64,000 nt of DNA from Candidatus Poribacteria bacterium. Lineage in GTDB: Bacteria; Poribacteria; WGA-4E; WGA-3G. The stretch covers positions 18,778 to 82,777 of the forward strand of contig JAAXHO010000213.1 of assembly GCA_012270795.1 (NCBI GenBank). Direction: 5' to 3'. The position numbers were made by a program, and so were the translations under genes. The notes under the pieces were generated by a model. It saw only the letters and a program-made list of their open reading frames with translations. It was not told the DNA's origin and made no database searches. This document shows, in pieces, positions 1 through 9,092 of the stretch; within the stretch, counting starts at the first letter, position 1, and each line of letters begins with the position of its first letter.

Positions 1-187
1 CACCGATAATCATTCGCGAAAGAGAACGCGCCAATTCACAAGTGACATTTGTCTCCATATTGTTGATCTCACCCCAACCTGTAACATCCATGTTGGTTTC
101 AATCTTGACGTACGCTTTTGCACCCATTGGAAACGCTTCAAGGTTCGTCACACGAATTTGTGAACCTTTATCTTCATATTCTGCCAT
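1..187 (-). CDS. Mandelate racemase/muconate lactonizing enzyme (enolase superfamily), N-terminal part
   Basis: This gene runs off the left edge of the window, so only the first 62 codons are visible and the track does not list it. Translation begins MAEYEDKGSQIRVTNLEAF and continues with 'GAKAYVKIETN..VTGWGEINN', which is the N-terminal capping strand pattern of mandelate racemase/muconate lactonizing enzymes. Known members abstract a proton alpha to a carboxylate on sugar acids, but the catalytic barrel lies outside the window, so substrate cannot be inferred. The start is supported by an AAGGATG ribosome-binding site about 10 bases upstream. No downstream partner is visible. Confidence 0.75.
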   Translation of the reverse strand, partial: MAEYEDKGSQIRVTNLEAFPMGAKAYVKIETNMDVTGWGEINNMETNVTCELARSLSRMIIG

Positions 188-591
188 GTTCAATACATCC
201 TTTCTATGTTTTTCTTAAGTTTTCCACAATTCCTAAAGTTTGTCAACTACTTACTACACAAGGTTAGGGGTGTGTAAAGTTTTGGCATGTGGCGATTCTG
301 TACCCAAATCCACACTATCAGCCGATAGCCGACTGCTGAAAGTCATTGGATATATATTGGAAATTCCAATAAACAAACACAATAAAACAAAGCATCCTAA
401 CACCACATAATGTATAATATTACTATGAAAATTAAAATTCAAAATCTCAACTCAAAAAACATCTTAAAATGAAGAAAATTTCCCGAGAAAAACTGTTCCA
501 AAAACCTGAAAAATGAAAAAACTGAAAAATTTTTAACGTTTTCGAAAAAAACCTCTTTCAGACCTTTCAACGACTGGGCTGAAAGCCAATT

Positions 592-641
592 TGCAAAACA
601 TACCACGGTATGTTATTTCATACCACGTGGTATGTTTTGCA
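592..641. repeat. Perfect 16-bp inverted repeat (TGCAAAACATACCACG)
   Basis: The arms TGCAAAACATACCACG (592-607) and CGTGGTATGTTTTGCA (626-641) are perfectly complementary, with an 18-base spacer that repeats part of the arm. It lies about 400 bases upstream of the truncated enolase-superfamily gene on the minus strand. It lacks a T-run on either side, so it is not a typical intrinsic terminator. It could be an operator-like palindrome or a miniature repeat. Confidence 0.6.
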
Positions 642-1189
642 GAATCAGTACTATCTAAAATTGAAAGTTTAATTTCATTAATTCAACAAAAAAATAAACA
701 AAAAATGTAATGTATACAGAACTTACGCATTCCCCCCGCTTGCGGGGGATTGGGGGGCGGATAAAGGGGGTTCTCAAATAGAATTGGTATAATAACGTGA
801 GTTTGATAAAACAATTCAATTTTGAATATGGTGTTTCGTAGACGTTCATCTTGGTTGAAAACCAGAACAAGTCCCTTGCTCCGTAGGAGCAATATGTTTA
901 TAGCAACTGTCCAACACAGCACCCCGCTCCGTAGGAGCGGTATGTGGTTTCAGCACACATAGCACTCCGCTGGAGTGCGAGAACTTGAAAATCCGATTTT
1001 CTATAAACATAGCACTCCGCTGGAGTGGTGCGATTTATTCGGTTTCAAATTTGAGTAGGTGTGATATAGCGTGTTGGATTCCTCTAAACCATTCAGTCAA
1101 ACCCACTTTAATATTATTTTCAAACTCACGTTATAATATAAACAATACTATAAAAAAAGCAAATAAACCACAACAAACGTTAAAAATAC

Positions 1190-1218
1190 TTGACAAACAT
1201 TATCATGCATGTTATAAT
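1190..1218 (+). promoter_or_regulatory. Consensus sigma70-type promoter (TTGACA-17-TATAAT)
   Basis: TTGACA at 1190-1195 and TATAAT at 1213-1218 are separated by exactly 17 bases, an exact match to the housekeeping consensus. The next plus-strand gene starts 458 bases downstream (phyH at 1676), with no open frame of its own in between. Either phyH has a long leader, or the promoter serves a small RNA. Confidence 0.5.
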
Positions 1219-1675
1219 ATACTTCACACATGAAACTTATGATAAAATATTATAACCACATCTATAAAACTGACACATTCTACTCATAAAAGGATAACAA
1301 ATTTCAAAATGTTACACTTTTCAAAAAAATATTTTTTCAATTTACAAGAAAACACCCGTAACCCCTTGCTAACACTGGGTTTACAGCACATTATAAATGT
1401 TACCAAAAAAACGAAAAAAGTGTCCATTTGGTAACATTTTAAGGAAAATCGTCCAATAAAAACGTGAAATAAACACAACTTCGTAGAGAAAATTAACAAC
1501 ATCTCCCACAAGAAAATGTAATCACTGGGGTTGAAAACACCTCCCACACAACAGTGTTTTTTGACAATTGAATGTCTCTGCAAGGTAAATTAATCTTATT
1601 GTATCAATTATTGGATTTTGCTAAAATACTGTTGCACAATAAAAATGTTACGCACAATGAAATCGGAGAAAGACA

Positions 1676-2578
1676 ATGGCGGAAACCGTTTTTGTAGGAG
1701 ATCATGAAGTTACATTTCCAGGACCACACCTTGGTGTGTTAAGGGATTGCAATGCTGTGCTGGAATCAGCAGAAGAGCTGCATCAACAAATAGCAGAAGA
1801 TGGGTATTTACTTGTTCGTGGGTTAATAGACAAAGATAAGATGATTGCTGCACGACGTGCTATTCTTGAACATGCTAAAGAGAACGGAAAAGATGAAGTA
1901 TTTAAACCGGGAACAGAAATGATGGATGCTGTCGCAGGTCCTGGTAGTCCGGGACGAACAATGGGAGCCCAAGATGTCACACACCATCCTGATGTTTTGT
2001 CAGTATTGGAGGGTGATGAGCTTTTTGCTTTCTTCCGTAAGTTCTTTAGTGGGGATACCCGTACCTTTGACTACAAGTGGCTTCGGTTTGTTCGTCCTAA
2101 TGGTTGGTCTGGACCACATTTTGATTTCGTTTACATGGGGAGAGGATCAAAACAACTACATACCTGTTGGATTCCCTTCGGTGATGTACCTGCGACAATG
2201 GGGACGTTGACAGTGCTTGTCGGTTCGCATAACCTACCAAGTTTTGCACCCGTACGTGACACCTATGGAAGAACTGATGTTGACAAGGATGGAACACCAG
2301 GCCATTTTGGTCGCGACCCTATGGCAATCAGTGAAAAGTACGGTGGAGAATGGCAAACAGCGGATTTTGAAATGGGGGATATCATCGTCTTCACAATGCA
2401 CACAATGCACACATCTACAAAGAATCTATCAGATCGGTGGCGAATCAGTTGTGATATCCGGTTTCAACCTGCAGAACATCCAATTGATGAACGATGGATC
2501 GGGAAAAATCCCATTTCTCACACAGGTGGACAAAAGATATCTTTTGAGGAAGCTAAGAAACAGTGGGGATTGGAATAG
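1676..2578 (+). CDS. Phytanoyl-CoA dioxygenase (PhyH) family protein
   Basis: The 300-aa product is a predicted cytoplasmic Fe(II)/2-oxoglutarate dioxygenase. The N-terminus has the family's 'DGYLLVRGLID' segment (about residues 42-52). The iron-binding HxD is in 'GPHFDF' (about residue 150), and the distal His and 2-oxoglutarate-binding Arg fit 'FTMHTMHTSTKNLSDRWRISCDIRF' near residues 240-265 (only parts quoted). Length is normal for PhyH. The ATG at 1676 follows GGAGAAAG. It stands alone between a repeat region and a convergent protease pair, so the substrate (a lipid, halogenated or secondary metabolite in known relatives) cannot be inferred. The family is strongly expanded in Poribacteria. 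Confidence 0.9.
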   Translation: MAETVFVGDHEVTFPGPHLGVLRDCNAVLESAEELHQQIAEDGYLLVRGLIDKDKMIAARRAILEHAKENGKDEVFKPGTEMMDAVAGPGSPGRTMGAQDVTHHPDVLSVLEGDELFAFFRKFFSGDTRTFDYKWLRFVRPNGWSGPHFDFVYMGRGSKQLHTCWIPFGDVPATMGTLTVLVGSHNLPSFAPVRDTYGRTDVDKDGTPGHFGRDPMAISEKYGGEWQTADFEMGDIIVFTMHTMHTSTKNLSDRWRISCDIRFQPAEHPIDERWIGKNPISHTGGQKISFEEAKKQWGLE

Positions 2579-2629
2579 GTATGTAAGAATTTCTCATTAC
2601 AGTATTATAACTCAAGATACCGTATAGTA

Positions 2630-2681
2630 GCATAAACTTCCAGTTTGTGCATCTATTTCCAAAGTCTTCTCCGGAGACTTT
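2630..2681. terminator. Two small hairpins between convergent genes
   Basis: GCATAAACT/AGTTTGTGC (2630-2650, one mismatch) and AAAGTCT/AGACTTT (2661-2681, loop TCTCCGG) are inverted repeats just beyond the phyH stop and in front of the convergent protease stop. No long T-run follows, so termination is an inference from position. Confidence 0.3.
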
Positions 2682-2726
2682 AAGGTAATCATTTATTCTT
2701 TAGGTATACATATCTGTTTCTGTCGC

Positions 2727-3128
2727 TTACTCCGTTGAGTAGAGTTCAATAATTCCTGTTGAGAACGAAATTTTAATATCAAAATGTGACAAGAAATTTA
2801 AGCCTAATACACCATCTATAGTTGATCCAATAGGTAAGTCGTGGCATAAGACATCAATGTTTTCAACAGTCTCTCCAATTGCGGTTAATTTACGGACGGT
2901 TATGATTTTTGCAGGTAAAATACCGCTGCCTGTGGTAAGTAGCACTACTTGTTTTGGATTTGAGAGATCGTATCCCAAACCTGAAGCAATTTTTGTTGGA
3001 ATTGAGGTGTCTGATGATCCTGTGTCTAAAGCAACAATCAAATCTCGATAGTTACCACCATTGATACTTTCAACTTTAATCGGTAATCTGATTAACCTTT
3101 GTGAGTGATTAAACGAAATATGTCCCAT
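2727..3128 (-). CDS. Retropepsin-like aspartic protease (clan AA)
   Basis: The 133-aa protein has the single-lobe retropepsin plan: a catalytic 'ALDTGSSDTSIP' near residues 33-44, a flap region with 'LTTGSGILPAK', and 'IDGVLGLNFL' near residues 105-114, which matches the second conserved hydrophobic-Gly motif. Such proteins act as homodimers. There is no signal peptide or membrane segment. It is the second gene of a two-gene unit: its ATG overlaps the stop of the upstream 75-aa gene by one base (TAATG), indicating translational coupling. Physiological substrates are unknown. Confidence 0.8.
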   Translation of the reverse strand: MGHISFNHSQRLIRLPIKVESINGGNYRDLIVALDTGSSDTSIPTKIASGLGYDLSNPKQVVLLTTGSGILPAKIITVRKLTAIGETVENIDVLCHDLPIGSTIDGVLGLNFLSHFDIKISFSTGIIELYSTE

Positions 3129-3355
3129 TACAGTAAGTAATGCATTCCTTCCGGTAGTTCACCCGTATAACGAATCGCTGCACTGCCATTATATTGTCCA
3201 GAGACTTCATAAATATCATCTCGAGCTTCACTATGAGCAAAAACAATCCCTGACAACAGTTCAGTATTTTCACTGTGTTCACAATCAATGATAAACAACC
3301 ACTGATCGGGATATTTCTCAGTCATCTCTTCAAGGGTCATTCGTTGGTTTGACAT
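3128..3355 (-). CDS. Small hypothetical protein coupled to the aspartic protease
   Basis: The 75-aa product begins MSNQRMTLEEMTEKYPDQW and contains 'LLSGIVFAHSEARDDIYE' in the middle. I recognise it only as the type of small soluble protein that often precedes a retropepsin-like gene in bacteria. The ATG at 3355 follows AAAGGAGGAAA, a strong ribosome-binding site, and the stop overlaps the protease start. Co-translation suggests a partner or adaptor of the protease, or a toxin-antitoxin-like pair, but there is no direct evidence for either. No cysteine motif or transmembrane segment apart from one Cys is seen. Confidence 0.7.
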   Translation of the reverse strand: MSNQRMTLEEMTEKYPDQWLFIIDCEHSENTELLSGIVFAHSEARDDIYEVSGQYNGSAAIRYTGELPEGMHYLL

Positions 3356-3437
3356 TTATGTTTCCTCCTTTTGCGAAGATATCAATATCACGACTAAAGT
3401 CCATATAATTATATCACATTTCAAGGGATATTGCCAA

Positions 3438-4840
3438 TCATTTCAATAGCGACCAATCAGGTTTGTCTTCGGGATCACCGAGGGGACCGTGTGCGTTACG
3501 GATAATACGACGTTGTGCGTCATACCAATCCGTGTAACTTGTCGCAGGTTGGAGTTTGTCGTTACGGGCATCCATAAGGTTTATGAGGGTATTTTCCATT
3601 TCGTCTGCCAACGTTTTTGCGTTGGGATCGTCAATCAGATTGTTCATTTGCAGCGGGTCTGCTACTATGTCACATAACATCCGTTTGCCGTTAAGCCAAC
3701 GCGCATAACTATGGGTTTTTGTGCGGAGGCCACGCCACTCGTTGCCATCAACAAGGTAATCATAAGTAGCACCAAAGTTCATCGTCAGGACAACTTCCTG
3801 TTTAAATGCATCCCCTACTCCTCGCCAAGAGGTCGATAAATCATAACCTTCCACAGTTCGCGGTATTTGAATATCACACAGACTGCAGAGTGATGGGAAT
3901 AGATCAACAGGTGAAGTAAGTGTATCACATAGACGATTACCTTCAAAAACACTCGGTAAACGCATAATCAGTGGCACTTTGATGGATTCCTCGTAAGGTT
4001 CTCTCTTTGCCCAGAAATTGATACCTTGTGCACCGCCTTGTGTGCCGTGGTCAGAACCAAAAACGAGTAGTGTGTTTTCAACACGTTCTGTCTTCTCAAG
4101 ATATTCCATCAACGCTCCTAACATATCGTCTACTGCTAAGATCATAGCAAGATAGTGTCGGTATGCATTTTTAGATCGTTCTCGTTGGTTTTCTGACACG
4201 TTTTCAGGAAGATGGAGTTTGTCAGGTAATCTGTGTCATAGTATTCCTGCGGGGCATGTTCATAAGGAGTATTGTGTGCTTGATGCGGAGATATAAACAA
4301 ACAAAATGGCATATCATCGTCCATGTTATCCATAAACTGGAAGGCATATCTGTTTAATGCATCAGTTTCATATCCTTTCCATCTTTCGTTTCGCCAATTG
4401 TCCAGATTCACTGTGCCGTTGAAATAATCGGTATGGAAGTTGTAACCCCGCCAATATTGGAATCCGAGTCGGTCACGTCCTTCAGGTACATAGTCACGTC
4501 CACCGATTTCAGGGAATGAACCTGTGTGGAGATGCCATTTACCGATCCAAGCAGTTTGGTACCCGTTCCTGCTAAAAACATCACCGATGCCGATCTCATC
4601 GTGTCGAGTATTGACGAAATTGATAAGGTGTCCAGTAGTCTGTGGGTGTCGTCCTGTGAGTAGCATGGAACGATAAGGTGTGCAGACAGGCACCGTGGCA
4701 ATTGCGTTTGAGAAAACAGTACCTTCCTGTGCAAGCCGATCAATGTGTGGTGTTTCAATCTGCGTTTCACCATAAACAGGCAATGAACAAGCACGGATTT
4801 GATCTGCAAGAAGATAAACAATGTTCGGTTTGTTTGTCAT
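3438..4840 (-). pseudogene. Sulfatase (formylglycine-dependent), broken by a single frameshift
   Basis: Two ORFs (4142-4840 and 3438-4199) are the N- and C-terminal halves of one arylsulfatase-type enzyme of about 467 codons. The N-terminal half has the metal-binding 'NIVYLLADQ' and the signature 'CTPYRSMLLTGR', where Cys53 would be converted to formylglycine. The C-terminal half has 'FGSDHGTQGG', which supplies metal and catalytic residues. The frames cross near 4222-4230: 'DTDYLT' should continue as 'KLHLPENVSENQRERSKNAY', the usual substrate-side linker, if one A is restored in the ACAAAC run. Relatives desulfate polysaccharides; there is no signal peptide. Only one base separates inactive from active, so this may be true decay or a sequencing error. 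Confidence 0.88.
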
Positions 4841-4851
4841 GACATAAAAAA

Positions 4852-5997
4852 TTAGAATTTTAATCCTAAACTGACACGATGTGCATCTTGCAAATGTCTG
4901 AAGTCAGCATAAGCGTAATCAAATGAAATCATTGTTTCTCGGAATTTCAAGTGTATGCCTAAACCGAGAGTCAGTCCCTCCTCATCGTCACTTCGGTCAG
5001 GACCTAATCGGTATTTGTAACCAGCTCGAATAGCTGCGGACTTTCTATACCAATATTCAACACCAAGGTTTAACCGTTCACTGTTATCATTTGGATGGTT
5101 GCCATCAAGTGCAACAGTGAGTAAGTTGTTGTCATTATCAATTAGGTCGTAAGCAATACCGAGACGAAAATTTGAGGGAAGTGGATACTCAATGGTGTCC
5201 AATTCTGCTTTTCTTGCTGGATTCGTCGTATCTGGGAAGGGATGATATTCAGCGATTAGTTCATCCCCAGCTTGTTCAACACCAGTTTCAAGATCAGACC
5301 CGCCAAAACGCATCTCTGGTCCAAAGTTCGAGAACGACATACCGATTCGCAAACTTCGCCAACCTGTATGATATAACGTCCCAACATCAATTGCAACACC
5401 CCTTGCATTTGCACGATGTATCTGTTGATGAATGTATTTCAGATTGATACCGAGAGATAACTTAGTACCAGATTCCTTTTGATAGAGTTCCCTTGAATAT
5501 GCTAATGAAACTGCAGAGTCCCATGCGGAATACCAAAGTCCAGTACCATCAGGTTTTTCAAGAGTTGTTATTTCTGTATCAGGGACGTTAAGAAAGGTGA
5601 CACTCGCACCTAAAGTGCCGACTTTATCTATAGGTGTTGCAAATGCAAGATAGTTGTATCGGACATCTGCAAACCATATTGTGTGCGTGTCAGAAAAACT
5701 TGTCTTTTCCAGTTGACTTAACCCCGCAGGATTCCAATAGATAGTTGTGACATCGTTAGCAATAGCACTGAATGCTCCGCCTAAACTGTCCACACGCGCG
5801 CCCGGCCCTATTTTGAGAAATTGTGCTCCTGCAGTACCAACATTCGTTGTCGCATAACTCGTAAATGTCAAGGATACAAAGAGAAACGCTAAAAACAATA
5901 ATGAAAAAAGAGGATTGTAGTTGGTTAACATATTACTTTTTGACATTCTTACTAACCCAAGAATATCTTTCTGTTTTGAGTTCATATCATTGTCCAT
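4852..5997 (-). CDS. PorV/PorQ-like outer membrane beta-barrel protein
   Basis: The 381-aa product has a hydrophobic signal segment ('LFSLLFLAFLFVSLTFTSYA', about residues 30-49), followed by 'VGTAGAQFLKIGPGARVDSLGGAF' and 'TIYWNPAGLS', the hallmark start of the PorV/PorQ (UPF0164) family. The rest alternates short strands with the aromatic-rich pattern of a FadL-like barrel and ends in Phe ('SLGLKF'), as barrel proteins do. In Bacteroidota, PorV shuttles type IX secretion substrates. The start MDNDMNSK is supported by AGGAG six bases upstream, giving an unusually long N-region before the signal core. It sits 25 bases downstream of the large exported protein gene, and likely serves it. Confidence 0.85.
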   Translation of the reverse strand: MDNDMNSKQKDILGLVRMSKSNMLTNYNPLFSLLFLAFLFVSLTFTSYATTNVGTAGAQFLKIGPGARVDSLGGAFSAIANDVTTIYWNPAGLSQLEKTSFSDTHTIWFADVRYNYLAFATPIDKVGTLGASVTFLNVPDTEITTLEKPDGTGLWYSAWDSAVSLAYSRELYQKESGTKLSLGINLKYIHQQIHRANARGVAIDVGTLYHTGWRSLRIGMSFSNFGPEMRFGGSDLETGVEQAGDELIAEYHPFPDTTNPARKAELDTIEYPLPSNFRLGIAYDLIDNDNNLLTVALDGNHPNDNSERLNLGVEYWYRKSAAIRAGYKYRLGPDRSDDEEGLTLGLGIHLKFRETMISFDYAYADFRHLQDAHRVSLGLKF

Positions 5998-6022
5998 ATA
6001 TTTCTCCTAAATCGTAGTTCAG

Positions 6023-9000
6023 TTATCTGATAATTGCAAACCGACCAATCTTGTTTCCAATTACATCGTTTTCTTCATTTTTCGCTTCTACATGGAAAAT
6101 ATAAACACCACTTGCGAGTGCTTGGTTATAGCGGTTAAGCAGGTCAAATTCAGCAGTACCCCCCTTGTCTCCTTGTGCTAAGCGTTCTTCCGAATTGAAC
6201 TTGGCATTACTCTCGTGTTTGATTTCACGAACCAATTCACCTGCTAATGTATATATCCGAATAGTACATCGTGGCGGTAGTCGTGTGAAAAAGACCTTAT
6301 CTGTACCTTCAGAGGTAACTGCTCTATTTGTAACAAAATATGGATTTGGAACGACGCGGATTTTCCCGAGGTCATCTTTGATATTTTTATCTTCAAGTGT
6401 TACTTTTTCTGATGTTAGCAGTTGCTCATCACCGTCCTGTGGGGCACTGATGCCTCCCATTTCAACAGTAAATACATTCCCTGCAGATATTTCCCCATTT
6501 GGATCAGCGATATATACATAAGCACCGCTTATGTATATATGAAAAAGATTGGGGGTATCTTCTCGTTTATATTCGTCACGCCAACCAGCAGCTGTACGAA
6601 TTGCATATCCATCTGCTTGTTCTTCCTTGAAAGGAATCTCCTCATTTGTATCCTCGTCAACTACTTTGACATCTGTATCATTAATGAAGGTGATTGAATA
6701 TGTGTGTGGGCGATAATATGTTGCCCAATAGATGTTGGGCCCGGTAGTAGTGCTTCTTGAGTGCGCCTCATTTTGGAGATCTACTGACCAACCATGCACT
6801 GAACCCTTAGTAAGTTCAACTTTATTTATAGAGTTAGCTGTGAGGCTATCATAAGATACATCAACCCCAGTTATTTTCAAAATAATGCCGTCAAACATTG
6901 GTGAGAGAACTTCAACAGCCTCTTGATGTTCTGGGTCATACCAACCAAACGTTTGCTTTTCAACGACAGTTTTGTTGGTAGTGGTATCAATGATTTCATA
7001 AGCAGGAGGTTGATATCCAGGACCAGTGATATAAGCCCCAGAATCAATCTGTTTAGCACCATACCAAACAATCTTATATCCATGTCCTAAAACTTTGTCA
7101 GGTGCCAATACCATTGGTTCAACGGTGACAGATACAGCCTCATTTGGCACCAATTCTACAGAAGGTTCTTTATATCCTGCTGGGTGTGCCCGTGGTACGA
7201 CATGCACCATCGTTTCATTCTGACTGCTCTCCATAACGGGCAACCCTCCTTCAGGATTACCCGTATCATAAGCCGTGACAGCATAAGTATATTGAATTCC
7301 GTTGGTTAATCCAGTATCCGTATAGAAGCTCTTTATACCCGCATTTTCACCGAGTGCTTGTGATTTGGTAGAGACAACTTGGAATATATCACCTGCAACT
7401 GGGGGGCCTGAGGGACCATCGGTAATTGTAACGTACAACCCACCGAAATATATCTGTTCACCAGAACGGTATGTTCCATCAGGATAAGGTTCGCCTGTAT
7501 TTGGATCCTTGATGACGACATACCCACCACCATCTGATGGAAAATCGGAATTATATGCCAACACTTCCCAATGCGTGGTGTTAATCACTTCAAAAGATGT
7601 GCTGGAATTGAATTTTATAAGATATGTTGCACTTTCAAAAAAAGCACTAAAAAAGGGTTCATCTCCCATGTTTTCAATAGTTGCATCGGACTGTTTACCA
7701 ACGTGCTCTACAGTAAAGTAATTACGGGAAGTGCTCGGTTTATCAAACTCCATCAACAATTTCCAATCTTCAACGGGTTTACCTGTTTTTTCATCGTAAG
7801 CAGTATCAAGTCTATAAACTCTATACCCTTCAAATACTTTCTCGCGATCGAATGGGTCTGCATATTCTTCTATATTCTTACTGACACCGTCATCAACCCA
7901 ACCATCTTCACTTTCCCAGATGAGTGTTATCTGTTCATCGGCGGGGTAAGCTGTTACCTTCGGGGAGGGTGGCGGTGCAGCTGCACTATAATCGTCATCG
8001 TACAATTTTTGTGCTTCATCCGCTGCTACTTGCAAGCCAGCAAGTCCTTCACCGATAGCGACTGCTATGATGACGTTGAATGACTCATCTGGAGCAAGTG
8101 ATTCAACCGGACCGTAGGATTGGATAAAACGTTGGTCATCATAGTTTGCGGGGAGTGGCTCAATACCTGGGGTGCTAATGAGAGCGTACATCTCTGCATC
8201 AGTTGATGGATCGGTGTCAATAGTGATGCGTTTGTGTGCTGTAAAAGGGATTTTTGCTGCAGCATCTTGTGCGTCATTCCCTATATAAGCATCCAATACG
8301 CGTAAACCGATGTATCCGGGTGCGGATCCATTTGAAAAACCGTAAGAAAGATAACGGTTCGGATGTTTATCAGGATTGAGGCTATCAGCCGTTTGATCTA
8401 ATGCAACAAAATCATCCGCTGAGTAATTTGCTGTGCCAGTTTCGTTACTGGAGATATCAACATCATACCGGAATGCCATAAATACATCTTCAAGCGTGTC
8501 TTCTCCAACATTCTTGACGTTGTATTCAATGATAAAAAAGTCGTAAAGTGGTGCGTAACTCCATTGATAGCAGTTGACATCAAGCTCTAAACCGAGTACG
8601 ACATCTTTGTTCACTTCTGTATTCGTATCCGTGCATTTGAATCTAATAACTTGTTGCGTCTGTGTCCCCTTGGCTGTTAGACCGGGTTTTTGTGAATATA
8701 TATTTACCATTTCCCCCGTTTCAGGATGTGGAATTGGTATAGGCCATATTTCACTTTGCCTACCGTCTGCCTCTGCTACTCCGACTTCCCCATTCTTTTT
8801 CGCACCAATCCAGATGTCCCCTTCATATATATAGGAGTCGTTTGTTCCTGCGGGCCACCACCCTGAGGGGTTCAGCGTGGGATTACTTGGAAACCCCACA
8901 ACGCCTGTATTGAAAATAGCACTTGAAAGATTTCCGACATCAAGTGCTTCCCATTCTTCTGCTGCATTTGCAGATAGGACTGTAAAAGTAATAACCGTAA

Positions 9001-9028
9001 TTAACAAACTATTTCGCAGTAATTTCAT
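6023..9028 (-). CDS. Large exported protein with fibronectin-like segment and FlgD/Por-type C-terminal tail
   Basis: The 1001-aa product starts with a clear signal peptide (MKLLRNSLLITVITFTVLSANA, cut before EEW). A central stretch 'PSPKVTAYPADEQITLIWE' begins a fibronectin III-like region. The final 80 residues ('RIYTLAGELVREIKH', '..GGTAEFDLLNRYNQALASGVYIFHVEA..', ending 'GRFAIIR') match the FlgD Ig-like or Por-secretion C-terminal sorting domain pattern. The gene lies immediately upstream of the PorV-like gene on the same strand, consistent with a secreted cargo and its outer membrane shuttle. Start ATG follows GAGGGG. No catalytic motif was recognised, so an adhesive or structural surface role is most likely. 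Confidence 0.8.
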   Translation of the reverse strand: MKLLRNSLLITVITFTVLSANAAEEWEALDVGNLSSAIFNTGVVGFPSNPTLNPSGWWPAGTNDSYIYEGDIWIGAKKNGEVGVAEADGRQSEIWPIPIPHPETGEMVNIYSQKPGLTAKGTQTQQVIRFKCTDTNTEVNKDVVLGLELDVNCYQWSYAPLYDFFIIEYNVKNVGEDTLEDVFMAFRYDVDISSNETGTANYSADDFVALDQTADSLNPDKHPNRYLSYGFSNGSAPGYIGLRVLDAYIGNDAQDAAAKIPFTAHKRITIDTDPSTDAEMYALISTPGIEPLPANYDDQRFIQSYGPVESLAPDESFNVIIAVAIGEGLAGLQVAADEAQKLYDDDYSAAAPPPSPKVTAYPADEQITLIWESEDGWVDDGVSKNIEEYADPFDREKVFEGYRVYRLDTAYDEKTGKPVEDWKLLMEFDKPSTSRNYFTVEHVGKQSDATIENMGDEPFFSAFFESATYLIKFNSSTSFEVINTTHWEVLAYNSDFPSDGGGYVVIKDPNTGEPYPDGTYRSGEQIYFGGLYVTITDGPSGPPVAGDIFQVVSTKSQALGENAGIKSFYTDTGLTNGIQYTYAVTAYDTGNPEGGLPVMESSQNETMVHVVPRAHPAGYKEPSVELVPNEAVSVTVEPMVLAPDKVLGHGYKIVWYGAKQIDSGAYITGPGYQPPAYEIIDTTTNKTVVEKQTFGWYDPEHQEAVEVLSPMFDGIILKITGVDVSYDSLTANSINKVELTKGSVHGWSVDLQNEAHSRSTTTGPNIYWATYYRPHTYSITFINDTDVKVVDEDTNEEIPFKEEQADGYAIRTAAGWRDEYKREDTPNLFHIYISGAYVYIADPNGEISAGNVFTVEMGGISAPQDGDEQLLTSEKVTLEDKNIKDDLGKIRVVPNPYFVTNRAVTSEGTDKVFFTRLPPRCTIRIYTLAGELVREIKHESNAKFNSEERLAQGDKGGTAEFDLLNRYNQALASGVYIFHVEAKNEENDVIGNKIGRFAIIR

Positions 9029-9092
9029 AGTTCTTCCCCTCTAATTTGTAATGTAGTGCATAGAAAATCTAAATAGATTTGTTCTTTTGTAT

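Larger units (their letters stand above)
188..1675. other. Repeat-rich intergenic region, 1.5 kb, no convincing gene
   Basis: The ORFs listed here (62 to 99 aa) lack ribosome-binding sites and run through repeat sequence, so I do not call them. The region holds a GGGTGTGTAAAG-type half-site near 264-285, a perfect 16-bp inverted repeat at 592-641, a C-rich/G-rich repeat near 730-795 ending in 'AGAATTGGTATAAT', four short hairpins of the type GCTCCGTAGGAGC or CACTCCGCTGGAGTG (about 870-1030), several TATAATAT runs, and a consensus promoter at 1190-1218. 'GACAATTGAATGTCTCTGCA' near 1562 resembles the terminus of the element at 63762-63894. Confidence 0.6.

Noticed and set aside
254-442. 62-aa minus-strand ORF with a hydrophobic stretch
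   Set aside because: No ribosome-binding site; C-terminal part is the translated GGGTGTGTAAAG repeat.
985-1233. 82-aa plus-strand ORF
   Set aside because: Overlaps the promoter at 1190 and hairpin repeats; AT-rich codons with no ribosome-binding site.
1284-1583. 99-aa minus-strand ORF
   Set aside because: Contains translated repeat (VGGVFNPS) and no ribosome-binding site.
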